From Saccharospirillum sp965652395 (lineage in GTDB: Bacteria; Pseudomonadota; Gammaproteobacteria; Pseudomonadales; Natronospirillaceae), in NCBI GenBank assembly GCA_965652395.1, contig CBFGUW010000003.1, positions 1 to 64,000 of the forward strand: DNA of 64,000 nt, written 5' to 3'. The notes below the pieces were generated by a model. That model did no database searches. It was not told the origin of the DNA and saw only the letters and a list, made by a program, of their open reading frames with translations. Shown here in pieces: positions 33,192-46,584 of this stretch. Position 1 is the stretch's first letter, and every line of letters starts with the position of its first letter. Made by a program: the position numbers and the translations under genes.

Positions 33192-34388
33192 ATGATGACT
33201 CCATCTCAACCGCACCCGAAGCGTCCCCAGCGTATTTGCGTCTTGGGAGCCACTGGATCTATCGGCTGCAACACGCTGGATGTCATTGCGCGGCACCCGG
33301 ATCGTTTTCAGTTGTTTGCTATCAGTGGGCATCGCAATCTCGACCGGTTGATCGAACAGGTTGAGCGCTTTCGACCCTCTTATGTGGTGGTGCCGGATGA
33401 AGCCGGTAGGCAACAGTTGTTAAGCCGGATTTCTGGTGCCACGGCCGAAGTTCTGGTGGGAGAGGCCGCCTTGAACGACATGGCGTCACATCCTGATGTG
33501 GATATGGTGATGGCCGCCATTGTCGGGTCTGCCGGGCTCACCTCTTCGTTGGCGGCGGCGCGAGCCGGTAAGCGGCTTCTTCTGGCCAACAAAGAAAGCC
33601 TGGTGGTGGCCGGACATCTGTTAATGGCGGCGGTTGCCGATTCCGGCGCGGAGCTACTGCCGATAGACAGTGAACACAATGCTATTTTTCAGTGTCTGCC
33701 CTCGGAGCATCGCCGTCAGGGGGTGTCTTCCGTGTTGCTGACCGCCTCGGGTGGTCCATTGCGTGACTGGACGGTCGACCAACTGAACCATGTGACGCCT
33801 GAGCAGGCTGTTGCCCACCCCAATTGGTCGATGGGACAGAAAATTTCGGTCGACTCCGCTTCTTTAATGAACAAGGGGCTTGAGCTGATCGAAGCCTGCT
33901 GGTTGTTTGACCTGACGCCGGACCGGATAGAAGTCGTCATTCATCCCCAAAGCGTCATTCATTCGATGGTGCGCTATCTGGATGGTTCCGTCATCGCCCA
34001 GATGGGTACACCCGACATGCGCACGCCAATCGCCTATGGCCTCGCATACCCGGACCGCATTGTCAGCGGCGCGGAACCCTTGTCATTTGACCCCACCCTG
34101 GCATTGACATTCGACAACCCGGATCGAGAGCGGTTTCCCTGTCTTCGTCTGGCGGAAGACGCCATTCGTGAGGGTGGCACGCTGCCAGCCGTATTGAATG
34201 CCGCCAACGAAGTGACTGTGTCGGCTTTCCTGGATCGTCGCTTGTCTTTTCCCGATATCGCTCGCATTAATGAAGCCGTTATGGAGCAGTTGGGGGCGGA
34301 ACCTGTGGAATCCGTCGAACAGTTGTTGGCGATCGATGTTCGGGCCCGGGATAGAGCGGCCGTCGCCATACGGGAGTTGGGCGCATGA
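33192..34388 (+). CDS. dxr: 1-deoxy-D-xylulose 5-phosphate reductoisomerase
   Basis: The 398-residue NADPH-dependent enzyme is the second step of the MEP isoprenoid pathway. An N-terminal GATGSIG motif binds NADPH, and LLPIDSEHNAIFQCL and SVDSASLMNKGLELIEACWLF hold the metal and substrate ligands. ispD and ispF of the same pathway lie at 53.9-55.0 kb. The start (ATG ATG) is close after cdsA; the end overlaps rseP by four bases. Confidence 0.97.
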   Translation: MMTPSQPHPKRPQRICVLGATGSIGCNTLDVIARHPDRFQLFAISGHRNLDRLIEQVERFRPSYVVVPDEAGRQQLLSRISGATAEVLVGEAALNDMASHPDVDMVMAAIVGSAGLTSSLAAARAGKRLLLANKESLVVAGHLLMAAVADSGAELLPIDSEHNAIFQCLPSEHRRQGVSSVLLTASGGPLRDWTVDQLNHVTPEQAVAHPNWSMGQKISVDSASLMNKGLELIEACWLFDLTPDRIEVVIHPQSVIHSMVRYLDGSVIAQMGTPDMRTPIAYGLAYPDRIVSGAEPLSFDPTLALTFDNPDRERFPCLRLAEDAIREGGTLPAVLNAANEVTVSAFLDRRLSFPDIARINEAVMEQLGAEPVESVEQLLAIDVRARDRAAVAIRELGA

Positions 34389-35734
34389 GTGTTCTGATCA
34401 ACATCATCGGATTGCTTTTGGCACTGGGCATCCTGGTCACGGTGCATGAATATGGCCACTTTTGGGTGGCCCGGCGCAACGGCATCAAGGTGTTGCGGTT
34501 CTCGGTGGGGTTTGGTCAGCCGCTTTATCGCTGGTACGACAAACACGGCACAGAGTTCGCCATCGCCTGGATACCCCTCGGCGGCTACGTAAAAATGCTG
34601 GACGAGCGCGAAGCCCCGGTGGCCGAGGTCGACAAGCATCAGGAATTCATGTCGAAGACGCCTTTGCAGCGTATTGCCGTGGCGTCGGCGGGGCCGATAG
34701 CCAACTTTTTATTTGCCATTCTGGCGTTCGCTTTGCTCTACAGCATTGGAGTGAAAGGGCTTGTACCTCTCGTGGATCAACCACCGGTGGATACGCCTGC
34801 GGCGGAGGCCGGTTTCGAGCGGGGTGATCTGATCCGTTCGGTTGACGGTGACGCGGTCGATACCTGGCGCGAAGTTAATCTGGCGCTGGCCCGCAGAGTG
34901 GGCGATACAGGCGAAATCGGCTTTCAGGTGATCCGTGGTAATGAGGAGCGTTACCTGAACGTGGCTGTCGACCGGTGGATGTCTCGAGAGTCCGATCCGA
35001 ACCCCATGGTCAGCCTCGGACTATACCCCAGGAGACCCGATGTAGCCCCCACTATTGGGCAGGTATTCCCAGGTGAAGCCGGAGAAGCGGCGGGCTTGCA
35101 AGTCGGGGACCGCATCGAGCGGGTTGATGGTCAAGTGATTGAAAAGTGGCTGGACTGGGTTGAACTGATCCAGCTCAATGGGGGCCGCTCGATCAGTGTG
35201 GAGATAGTCCGGGACGGTCGGACAATGGTATTGGATGTAACCCCACGGATTCGGGAAGTCGATGGCAAGTCTCAGGGGTTCATCGGAGTGGGCGCCAAGC
35301 CTTTCGAATGGCCGGAAGACCAGATCACCACCCAGCGCGTTATGCCGTGGACCGGTGTCTGGCTCGGTTTGCAGGATACCTGGGAAATGGTGGGCCTCAG
35401 CTTCGACATGCTGCGCAAAATGCTGACCGGCCATGTTTCCGTAGAGCAGATCGGTGGTCCGATCACCCTGGCGCAACTGGCGGGAGACGCCGTTCAGGGC
35501 GGGTTGGAAAGTTTTGTTCGCATTCTGGCGTTTATCAGTATCAGCCTGGGTGTGGTCAACCTGCTGCCGATTCCGGTGCTCGATGGCGGTCACATTCTGT
35601 TTTATTCCATTGAAGGATTGCGCGGTAAACCACTGTCCGAGCGCACTCAGATGATCGCCACCCAGGTGGGGTTGATGCTGATTGTCGGTTTGATGATGGT
35701 GGCCTTTTTTAACGACATCGGACGGCTTTACTAA
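34385..35734 (+). CDS. rseP: RIP metalloprotease RseP
   Basis: The 449-residue inner-membrane site-2 protease has HEYGH (H21, E22, H25) in the first helix and LDGGH near D400 as third zinc ligand, with two PDZ domains between (about 115-290). It cuts the anti-sigma factor RseA and remnant signal peptides in the envelope stress response. It overlaps dxr by four bases and precedes bamA by 75 bases. Confidence 0.97.
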   Translation: MSVLINIIGLLLALGILVTVHEYGHFWVARRNGIKVLRFSVGFGQPLYRWYDKHGTEFAIAWIPLGGYVKMLDEREAPVAEVDKHQEFMSKTPLQRIAVASAGPIANFLFAILAFALLYSIGVKGLVPLVDQPPVDTPAAEAGFERGDLIRSVDGDAVDTWREVNLALARRVGDTGEIGFQVIRGNEERYLNVAVDRWMSRESDPNPMVSLGLYPRRPDVAPTIGQVFPGEAGEAAGLQVGDRIERVDGQVIEKWLDWVELIQLNGGRSISVEIVRDGRTMVLDVTPRIREVDGKSQGFIGVGAKPFEWPEDQITTQRVMPWTGVWLGLQDTWEMVGLSFDMLRKMLTGHVSVEQIGGPITLAQLAGDAVQGGLESFVRILAFISISLGVVNLLPIPVLDGGHILFYSIEGLRGKPLSERTQMIATQVGLMLIVGLMMVAFFNDIGRLY

Positions 35735-35809
35735 CCTCGTCCTGCTTACTTTGTTTGAAACAAGTCGGTTTCCTGGCCGGTTGACTATTGTGTGAGAATG
35801 GGAGTTTCT

Positions 35810-38152
35810 ATGAGACCAGCGTTTGCAGCATTGACGGCGTTGCTGCTGAGTGTCGGTGCCTGGGCTGAGCCCTTTGACCTGTCAGCGATTACCATCAATG
35901 GGTTGCAGCGGGTCTCCCTGGGTTCGGTATTGCGTGCTCTGCCTATTCAGGAGGGTGACCGGGTCGACAGCGACAATGCCGATGAATGGTTGCGGGCTGT
36001 GTACGGCACCGGCTATTTCAGCGATGTCAGAGTCTTGCGCGAAGGTAATGAGCTGATCTTTGAACTGACCGAACGCCCATCCATCGATTCGGTCGAGTTT
36101 TCCGGCAACAAAACCATTCCCACCGAAACCCTGGAACGGGTGCTGAAGAATGTCGGGCTCGCGGAAGGCGAGATCTACAGCCAATCACTGCTTGAAGGCA
36201 TTGAGCTTGAACTTGAACGTCAATACGCTCTGCAGGGGCGTTACAATGCCACGGTGGAGCCGGAAATCACGCCGCTATCGCTGAACCGGGTAAAGGTCGA
36301 GCTGGACATCACCGAAGGTCCGGTGGCGAAAATCGATCATATCGAAATCACCGGGAACGAGGTGTTTACCGATGCGGAGCTGTTGGAAGCCCTACGACTG
36401 CGCGAAACCAGCTCCCGTTACACCTTCCAGTGGATTGCCCGCCGCAACCGTTTTGGCCAGGCGCAGCTGACGGGTGACCTGTCCCGCCTCGAAGATTATT
36501 ACCTTGATCGGGGCTACCTCGATTTCCGCTTGGAATCCCATCAGGTTTCCATCGCCGACAACAAGTCCGATATCACTTTGGTGTTCAACGTTTTTGAGGG
36601 CGAACCCTACCACCTGTCCGGTATTCGTCTGACGGGTGATCTGGTCGGGCTGGATGAGGAACTGAACGGATTGGTGGACGTGCAGGCCGGGGATCTGTAT
36701 TCCCGCGTGGCCATCAGCAATATCACCTCCGCCATTACCGACTCCCTGGGCAGCCGTGGTTACGCTTTTGCCGATGTTCAACCTCAGTTGGACCCGGACC
36801 GGGACGCGAGAACCGTGGACGTCACTCTGGTGGTGAACCCTGGTAAGCCGGTGTACGTCAACCGGATCGAGATTCGGGGCAATTCCGAGACCAATGACGA
36901 AGTGATCCGCCGCGAACTTCGGCAGTTGGAGCGAGCCCTGGTCATTAATCGCAACATTCGTTTGTCCAAGGGGCGTTTGGAGCGGCTGGGCTATTTCAGC
37001 CGTGTTGATATCCGCACCCAGAGAGTGGAAGGGCGTGACGATCTGGTCGATTTGATTGTCGAAGTCGAGGAATCGACCAACCGGCAAATCACCGGTTCCA
37101 TCGGTTTTTCCGATCCGGGTGGTTTCTTTGCTCAGGCGTCGATGGAGCAAAAGAACTTCCAGGGTAAGGGGTATGACTTTTCCGCCTCGGTCACGGTGAA
37201 TGAGACCAAGCAGGACTACAACCTGTCTTTCACCGACCCCTATTTCACGATTAACGGCGTTAGCCGGGGCATCGATCTGTTTTATCGTCGTACCGATTTC
37301 AGCGAAGCCACCTTTGGCACCTACGCCACCAACACTGCGGGTGGTCGGTTGAAGCTGGGCTATCCGTTGTCCGAGAACCAGCGACTGACCTATGCGTTAG
37401 GCTACGCCCAGGATGAGTTGTTCCTGAGCAGCAGTGCCCCCCAGGAAATGACGGACTTTAAAGAGGCGAATGGCGATGATTACGAAATCATCGATGCCCG
37501 CGTTTCATGGAACTACAACACCCTGAACGGCACCTTCAAGGCCACGGCGGGACGCCAGCTCAACCTGTCCACCGAGGTGGCGACGCCGCTGGGGGATCTG
37601 ACCTACTACCGTGTGACCGGCGACGCCGAGCAATACTTCCCGATCAACGATGAATACAGCATTCGCCTGCACACCAACATGGGTTACGGTGGTGGTTATG
37701 GCGATGCCGACCGGTTGCCGTTTTACAAGAATTTTTATTCCGGCGGCGTGCGTTCGGTTCGTGGTTTCCGTTATGGTTCCCTGGGTCCTTTGAGTACCCC
37801 CAACTTCGATGAGGAGGGTGAATATCTGAGCGACCCGTCTCCAATAGGGGGCAATATCAAGCTGGAGTACGGTGCCGAGTTGCTGGTGCCCATGCCTTTT
37901 GTCAAAGATCAAAGCTCGTTCCGCGCCTCCTTGTTCCTGGACGGAGGCAACGTCTTCACCGATGATTGCCGGGCGGATAACGACAGCTGTGAGGAGGGCG
38001 TCGATTTCTCGGAAATGCGGTATGCTGCCGGGGTCGACCTGACCTGGATCACGCCTCTGGCACCCCTGAGTTTCAGCTATGCCTGGCCATTGAACGCCCA
38101 GGAAGGTGACCTGGAGAAAAACTTTGCCTTCACGATCGGCCTGTCATACTGA
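35810..38152 (+). CDS. bamA: Outer membrane protein assembly factor BamA
   Basis: This 780-residue Omp85 protein inserts beta-barrel proteins in the outer membrane. A signal peptide MRPAFAALTALLLSVGAWA is cut before EP. Five POTRA domains run to about residue 400, and the barrel with GVRSVRGFRYGSLGP and a final FTIGLSY closes the protein. I choose the ATG at 35810, with GGGAG five bases upstream; frames from GTG 35792 or ATG 35798 would spoil the signal peptide start. skp and the lipid A genes follow. Confidence 0.97.
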   Translation: MRPAFAALTALLLSVGAWAEPFDLSAITINGLQRVSLGSVLRALPIQEGDRVDSDNADEWLRAVYGTGYFSDVRVLREGNELIFELTERPSIDSVEFSGNKTIPTETLERVLKNVGLAEGEIYSQSLLEGIELELERQYALQGRYNATVEPEITPLSLNRVKVELDITEGPVAKIDHIEITGNEVFTDAELLEALRLRETSSRYTFQWIARRNRFGQAQLTGDLSRLEDYYLDRGYLDFRLESHQVSIADNKSDITLVFNVFEGEPYHLSGIRLTGDLVGLDEELNGLVDVQAGDLYSRVAISNITSAITDSLGSRGYAFADVQPQLDPDRDARTVDVTLVVNPGKPVYVNRIEIRGNSETNDEVIRRELRQLERALVINRNIRLSKGRLERLGYFSRVDIRTQRVEGRDDLVDLIVEVEESTNRQITGSIGFSDPGGFFAQASMEQKNFQGKGYDFSASVTVNETKQDYNLSFTDPYFTINGVSRGIDLFYRRTDFSEATFGTYATNTAGGRLKLGYPLSENQRLTYALGYAQDELFLSSSAPQEMTDFKEANGDDYEIIDARVSWNYNTLNGTFKATAGRQLNLSTEVATPLGDLTYYRVTGDAEQYFPINDEYSIRLHTNMGYGGGYGDADRLPFYKNFYSGGVRSVRGFRYGSLGPLSTPNFDEEGEYLSDPSPIGGNIKLEYGAELLVPMPFVKDQSSFRASLFLDGGNVFTDDCRADNDSCEEGVDFSEMRYAAGVDLTWITPLAPLSFSYAWPLNAQEGDLEKNFAFTIGLSY

Positions 38153-38201
38153 CGGCCGCTCGCCGGTTCATTTACTTAACCGCACTAGAACAGGAGTTGC
38201 T

Positions 38202-38762
38202 GTGACACATTCAATCGCGACCACCCTAGCAGGCCCCATGCAGACACTGATTAACCGGGTGTTGACCGTTGTCGTCGCACTGGGCCTGGCAGCCTCGGTC
38301 CAGGCGGCGGAAATTGCACTGCTGGATCAGAATTATGTGCTGTTCAACAGCGAAGCCGCCCAGGAGGCCACCGCCGCCCTGAAGCAGGAGTTCGCCGAGG
38401 AAGAACAGCAGGTACAGACATTGGAGCAATCCATTCGTCAGTTGCAGAGCAAGGCAAAAACCGATGCCGAGATCATGACGGATGACGAAAAAGAACAGTT
38501 GAAGGCCGATTTGCAGCAGCGGCTGCGCAGCCACGAACAGCTTGTCCGTCAGTTGCAGCAGGTGCAGAACGAGCGGCGCAGTGCCTTTGTCCGCCAGCAC
38601 CAGCCTTTGATGGCCAAGGCGATCGAGCAGGCGGTCAACGGTGATGAGTTCGATATCATCATTGATAAGCAGGCGGTTATCTATCACCGCAACTCGCTCG
38701 ATATCACCGAAGCGGTACTGGCGGAATTCAACGCCCTCTATAAAGCACAGCAAGGTAATTAA
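38202..38762 (+). CDS. skp: Periplasmic chaperone Skp (OmpH)
   Basis: The start is taken as GTG at 38202 because CAGGAG lies six bases upstream; this gives 186 residues. An internal ATG at 38238 would give a more usual signal peptide (MQTLINRVLTVVVALGLAASVQA). Cleavage before AEIALLDQN is expected. The mature part has the Skp coiled-coil arms (EEQQVQTLEQSIRQLQSK, LRSHEQLVRQLQQVQ). Skp holds unfolded outer-membrane proteins for BamA. Its stop shares a base with the lpxD start (TAATG). Confidence 0.93.
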   Translation: MTHSIATTLAGPMQTLINRVLTVVVALGLAASVQAAEIALLDQNYVLFNSEAAQEATAALKQEFAEEEQQVQTLEQSIRQLQSKAKTDAEIMTDDEKEQLKADLQQRLRSHEQLVRQLQQVQNERRSAFVRQHQPLMAKAIEQAVNGDEFDIIIDKQAVIYHRNSLDITEAVLAEFNALYKAQQGN

Positions 38763-39820
38763 TGGTCACGGCACGCGAGCTGGCCAATGCGTTGTCCGCT
38801 TCCTTGGGAGGGGACGAGCGCTTGTGGGACCATCCGCTGACGCGGGTGGCGCCGCTTGACGCCGCCGGGCCCGGCTCGCTGAGTTTTCTCTCTTCCAACA
38901 AGTACCGTCGCCAACTGCCTGAGTGCCGGGCCTCCGCCATATTGTTAACGCCGGATCAGGCGGTCGAGGCTCCCCCGGAAAGCGCGCTGATATTGGTGGA
39001 TAACCCCTATCTCGCCTATGCCCGCATCTCCCATCGTTTCAGTCGTCAACCGCCTGCCAATGGCCGGATACATCCGTCCGCCATCGTGGCGGACGATGCA
39101 GAACTGGGCGATGGGGTGACCATCGAAGCCGGAGCCGTGATCGGTTCCGGGTGTCGGCTGGCGGAAGGCTGTCGGGTCGGGCCCGGCTGTGTACTGGGGG
39201 ACCGGGTCAGTCTGGGGAGTCATAGCCAACTCATGGCCAATGTGACGCTCTATTATGACGTGGTGTTGGGCTCCCATTGCCTGATCCAATCCGGTACGGT
39301 GATCGGCAGCGATGGCTTCGGCTATGCTCCGAATGCTGGCGGCTGGACCAAAATCGCCCAACTGGGTTCGGTTCGCATTGGAGACCGCGTCGAGATCGGG
39401 GCCAATTGCACCATCGACCGGGGCGCGGTCACCGATACGGTGATCGAAGACGATGTCATTATCGACAACCTGGTCCAGATCGCTCACAACGTTATCGTAC
39501 GCAAGGGCACGGCCATGGCCTCTCAGGTCGGAATCGCCGGTAGCACCGAAGTGGGGGCTGGGTGCATACTCGGCGGCCAGGCCGGTGTGGCCGGCCATAT
39601 TCGTTTGGCCGAGGGCAGTCACTTTACCGGTCAGGCCATGATCACCAAGGGCACCCGCGAAGGTGGCACGTATTCTTCCGGTTGGCCCATTCAACCGGCG
39701 CGGGAGTGGCGCCGGACCGTCGCCCGTCTGCGCCAGCTGGAACAAATGGAGCAGCGCCTCAAAAACCTTGAAGAGGCGTTGTCCAACACAAAGAAAATAT
39801 CAGAAGAGGACCACGAATGA
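38762..39820 (+). CDS. lpxD: UDP-3-O-(3-hydroxyacyl)glucosamine N-acyltransferase
   Basis: The 352-residue lipid A enzyme has an N-terminal uridine-binding domain (SFLSSNKYRRQLPECRAS) and a left-handed beta helix with VIGSDGFGYAPNAGGW and VQIAHNVIVRKG, where the catalytic histidine lies. It overlaps skp by one base and fabZ by four. A C-terminal helix (QLEQMEQRLKNLEEAL) completes it. Confidence 0.97.
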   Translation: MVTARELANALSASLGGDERLWDHPLTRVAPLDAAGPGSLSFLSSNKYRRQLPECRASAILLTPDQAVEAPPESALILVDNPYLAYARISHRFSRQPPANGRIHPSAIVADDAELGDGVTIEAGAVIGSGCRLAEGCRVGPGCVLGDRVSLGSHSQLMANVTLYYDVVLGSHCLIQSGTVIGSDGFGYAPNAGGWTKIAQLGSVRIGDRVEIGANCTIDRGAVTDTVIEDDVIIDNLVQIAHNVIVRKGTAMASQVGIAGSTEVGAGCILGGQAGVAGHIRLAEGSHFTGQAMITKGTREGGTYSSGWPIQPAREWRRTVARLRQLEQMEQRLKNLEEALSNTKKISEEDHE

Positions 39821-40275
39821 GTCTGTCGTTACCCCTCGATCACGAGACGATCAAGGAATACCTGCCGCACCGCTACCCCTTTTTATTGGTGGACCGCGTA
39901 ACCGAACTGGAAGCGGGCAGCCGCATCGTCGGCTTCAAGAACGTCTCGGGTAACGAAGAACTTTTTAATGGCCATTTTCCCAACCAGGCGATCTTTCCGG
40001 GTGTGCTGATTTGTGAGGCACTGGCGCAGATTTCCGCCATCCTGGGCTTTGTAACCACCGGCAACCGGGCGGTCGACGGCTATCTATACCTGTTCGCCGG
40101 GCTCGACAACGTCAAATTCAAACGGCCGGTCGTACCCGGTGACCGTCTGGAGCTGCACTCCGAACTGTTGTCCTCCCGTCGGGGGATGTTCAAGTTCAAC
40201 TGCCGCGCGGAAGTGGATGGTCAGGTCGTTGCCACCGCCGAGATCCTTTGCGCAGAACGGAAGATGACGTCGTGA
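39817..40275 (+). CDS. fabZ: 3-hydroxyacyl-ACP dehydratase FabZ
   Basis: This 152-residue hot-dog-fold enzyme dehydrates 3-hydroxyacyl-ACP in fatty acid synthesis. The catalytic histidine H53 is in NGHFPNQAIFPGVL and E67 in ICEALAQ. It competes with LpxA for hydroxyacyl-ACP, and the two genes overlap by four bases (GTGA). Confidence 0.97.
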   Translation: MSLSLPLDHETIKEYLPHRYPFLLVDRVTELEAGSRIVGFKNVSGNEELFNGHFPNQAIFPGVLICEALAQISAILGFVTTGNRAVDGYLYLFAGLDNVKFKRPVVPGDRLELHSELLSSRRGMFKFNCRAEVDGQVVATAEILCAERKMTS

Positions 40276-41042
40276 TTCACCCCACGGTTCAGATTGACCC
40301 CAGTGCCCGGATCGCCGACGGCGTGAGTATCGGCCCTTTCAGCGTAATCGGCCCCGACGTCGAAATCGGCGAGGGTACCTGGATTGGCCCCCATGTGGTG
40401 GTCAACGGGCCAACCACCATCGGGCGTCACAATAAGATTTTTCAGTTCGCCAGTGTGGGTGAGGCCTGCCAGGACCTTAAGTACAAAGGCGAGCCGACGC
40501 GTCTGATTATTGGTGACCACAACACCATTCGGGAATTCGCCACCCTGCACCGGGGTACCATTCAGGACAACGGCGAGACGCGGGTGGGCAGCCATTGCCT
40601 GATCATGGCCTATGCGCACATTGCCCATGACGTTGTCGTATCCGACCGGGTGATCATGGCCAACAACGCTCAGTTGGCGGGGCATGTCCATGTCGGTGAG
40701 CATGCCATCATAGGTGGCAACTGTGGTGTGCATCAGTTCGTGTCCGTAGGCCCCCATTCTTTTTTGGGCGCGGGGTCCACGGTATTGAAGGATGTTCCCG
40801 CGTTCGTCACCGTCCAGGGGTATCCGGCTACTGCCCACGGCATGAATTTCGAAGGTCTGCGGCGGCGTGGTTTTGAAAGAGACGCCATGCGCGCACTGCG
40901 AAGGGCCTATAAAGTGGTCTATCGGGAAGGTAAAACCGTTCGCGAAGCATTGGAAGAGCTGGAGCCCGAGGCCGAAACCTATCCAGAGGTTCGTACCTTC
41001 ATTGCCAGCATTCAGCACTCGAAAAGGGGCATCGTGCGCTGA
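40272..41042 (+). CDS. lpxA: UDP-N-acetylglucosamine acyltransferase
   Basis: The 256-residue first enzyme of lipid A synthesis starts with GTG at 40272, overlapping the fabZ stop; the N-terminus M(V)IHPTVQIDPSARIADG fits the family better than a start 24 bases upstream. Hexapeptide repeats, INAHIAHD-like AYAHIAHDVVV with the catalytic histidine, and GLRRRGFERDAMRALRRAYK match E. coli LpxA. Confidence 0.97.
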   Translation: MIHPTVQIDPSARIADGVSIGPFSVIGPDVEIGEGTWIGPHVVVNGPTTIGRHNKIFQFASVGEACQDLKYKGEPTRLIIGDHNTIREFATLHRGTIQDNGETRVGSHCLIMAYAHIAHDVVVSDRVIMANNAQLAGHVHVGEHAIIGGNCGVHQFVSVGPHSFLGAGSTVLKDVPAFVTVQGYPATAHGMNFEGLRRRGFERDAMRALRRAYKVVYREGKTVREALEELEPEAETYPEVRTFIASIQHSKRGIVR

Positions 41043-42193
41043 TGACCCGGCCGTTGAGAGTAGCCTTGCTGGCAGGTGAAGCCAGTGGTGATATTTTAGG
41101 TGCGGGTTTGATGCAGGCCCTGCGCAGGCGTCATCCGGATATCGAGTTCGGTGGCATTGGCGGTGACCGCATGATAGCCGAAGGGCTCGACAGTCGGGTA
41201 TCGATTGAACGTCTTTCGGTAATGGGCATTGCCGAGGTGGTCGGCCGCCTGCGCGAGCTGTTTCGGATACGCGCAGCCTATCGCGAATGGTGCATTCACT
41301 GGCGCCCGGATGTGTTCATCGGTATCGACGCCCCTGATTTCAATCTGGGTTTGGAGCGGCAATTGCGGGAGGCCGGTGTCAAAACCGTGCATTATGTCTC
41401 GCCTTCCGTCTGGGCCTGGCGTCAGGGGCGAATCAAAAAGATCGCCAAGGCCGTCGATCACATGCTCACTCTGCTGCCGTTCGAGGCGGAGTTCTATCAA
41501 AAACACCATGTTCCCGTCACCTTTGTCGGTCACACTTTGGCCGATCAATTGTCGATGGAGCCTGACCGGCAAGCCGCTCGTAAACGGCTCGATGTTCCCG
41601 CCAATGATCGATGTCTGGCCATTCTCCCCGGCAGTCGTGGCAGCGAAGTGGCCCGGCTTGCGCCTTTGTTCCTGCAGGCCGCCACTCGGGTTCAGGCGGA
41701 AATCGGCGCTTTGACCGTCTTGATACCCGCCGCCAACGAATACCGGCGCGAACAGATCGAAGCCGCCGTGCGGCAGCATGGCCAGGGCCTTCATATTCAA
41801 CTCTATTCCGGCCAGTCATCCGATGTCATGACGGCGGCGGATGGCGTATTGCTGGCATCGGGTACGGCCGCGTTGGAAGCGATGTTATTGAAACGACCCA
41901 TGGTGGTGTCCTATCGGCTCAATGGGTTAACCTTTCGCATCATGAAGGCCATGGCCACCACCCGTTGGGTGGCATTGCCGAATATATTGGCGCAAACCGA
42001 TTGGGTGCCGGAACATCTGCAGGAAGACGCCACGGTAGAGAATCTGAGCCGGGATCTGGTCCGAATTCTCAGCGACCAGACCTATCGCGCTCAGTTCGAG
42101 CAGCGCGCCAGCTTCCTGCACAGGCAACTCGCGCGCGGTGCCGATGAACAGGCGGCGGAAGCTGTATTGAAGGTGATAGAAGGAAGGACATGA
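41042..42193 (+). CDS. lpxB: Lipid-A-disaccharide synthase
   Basis: This 383-residue family 19 glycosyltransferase joins UDP-diacylglucosamine and lipid X. Motifs LLAGEASGDILGAGLM at the N-terminus, IGIDAPDFN, VSPSVWAWRQGRIKKI and LPGSRGSEVARL are present. It overlaps lpxA by one base (TGATG) and rnhB by four. Confidence 0.97.
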   Translation: MTRPLRVALLAGEASGDILGAGLMQALRRRHPDIEFGGIGGDRMIAEGLDSRVSIERLSVMGIAEVVGRLRELFRIRAAYREWCIHWRPDVFIGIDAPDFNLGLERQLREAGVKTVHYVSPSVWAWRQGRIKKIAKAVDHMLTLLPFEAEFYQKHHVPVTFVGHTLADQLSMEPDRQAARKRLDVPANDRCLAILPGSRGSEVARLAPLFLQAATRVQAEIGALTVLIPAANEYRREQIEAAVRQHGQGLHIQLYSGQSSDVMTAADGVLLASGTAALEAMLLKRPMVVSYRLNGLTFRIMKAMATTRWVALPNILAQTDWVPEHLQEDATVENLSRDLVRILSDQTYRAQFEQRASFLHRQLARGADEQAAEAVLKVIEGRT

Positions 42194-42798
42194 GTCAGAC
42201 CGGTTTTGCCTTTACCGAAGGTTTGGAACGCATTGCAGGTGTCGACGAAGTAGGGCGCGGACCATTGGCGGGCGACGTGGTCGCCGCCGCCGTCATATTG
42301 GACCCGACCCGGCCGATAGACGGCCTGACGGATTCCAAGGCCCTGACCGCCAAACGTCGGGAAGCCCTCAGCGAGCAAATCAAAGAGCGCGCCATGGCGT
42401 GGTGCATCGCCCGGGCCAGCGTGCTTGAAATAGATGAACTGAATATTTTGCAGGCCAGCCTGCTCGCTATGAAGCGGGCGGTCGACGGGCTTGGTCTGGT
42501 GCCGGATTTCTGCCAGATCGACGGCAACAAACTGCCCACGGGCCTGCCGTGCCCGGCCGAGGCGATTGTTCAGGGCGACTTGCGGGTTCCGGCCATTGGC
42601 GCCGCATCCATTCTCGCCAAGGTTCAGCGTGACCTTGAGCTGGTTGAATTGGACCGGCTATATCCGCAGTATGGGTTCGCCCGACATAAAGGTTACCCGA
42701 CGGCTGAGCATTTGGCCGCCATTCGGGAACACGGCATTATTGAGCATCACCGCCGCAGCTACGCCCCCGTGCGGGCTTGTCTGGAAATCTCCGAATAA
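42190..42798 (+). CDS. rnhB: Ribonuclease HII
   Basis: The 202-residue enzyme cuts RNA in RNA-DNA hybrids and at single ribonucleotides. The active-site motif GVDEVGRGPLAG includes D19 and E20, and the AASILAKVQRD segment holds another acidic ligand. It overlaps lpxB and precedes dnaE by 42 bases. Confidence 0.97.
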   Translation: MSQTGFAFTEGLERIAGVDEVGRGPLAGDVVAAAVILDPTRPIDGLTDSKALTAKRREALSEQIKERAMAWCIARASVLEIDELNILQASLLAMKRAVDGLGLVPDFCQIDGNKLPTGLPCPAEAIVQGDLRVPAIGAASILAKVQRDLELVELDRLYPQYGFARHKGYPTAEHLAAIREHGIIEHHRRSYAPVRACLEISE

Positions 42799-42840
42799 AA
42801 CGGCGGCGTTTCAGGACCCTATTTCAGGAGAACATGACTC

Positions 42841-46350
<3,510 letters not shown>

Positions 46351-46551
46351 CAACGGACACTTTTTCCGTTTGTTCAAAGCTCAATAAGTATTGATGCTCT
46401 TGCTCAATGGAAGCCGTCCTTTTAGGCTGAGCGTTCTTAAAAAATATTCTCTGCGTTCATCAAAACGAGCGTTGGGTGCTGAGGTCTCCCCGGCAATCGA
46501 CGCGGGCCAGGGCCACTGAGTGGGCTAGAACCCCGATGAAAGCTATTCGCT

Positions 46552-46569
46552 GAGCCGCAAAAGCGGCTC
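46552..46569 (+). other. Hairpin just upstream of the accA ribosome site
   Basis: GAGCCGC-AAAA-GCGGCTC forms a seven-base stem that ends 15 bases before the accA ATG. It has no T-run. It may affect accA translation; the rest of the 234-base dnaE-accA gap shows only a weak AACGGA/TCCGTT stem right after dnaE. Confidence 0.45.
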
Positions 46570-46584
46570 GATTAGGGAACGGGT

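Noticed and set aside
46352..46374. Intrinsic terminator right after dnaE
   Set aside because: AACGGA/TCCGTT is only six pairs and no T-run follows the stem, so it is too weak to call.
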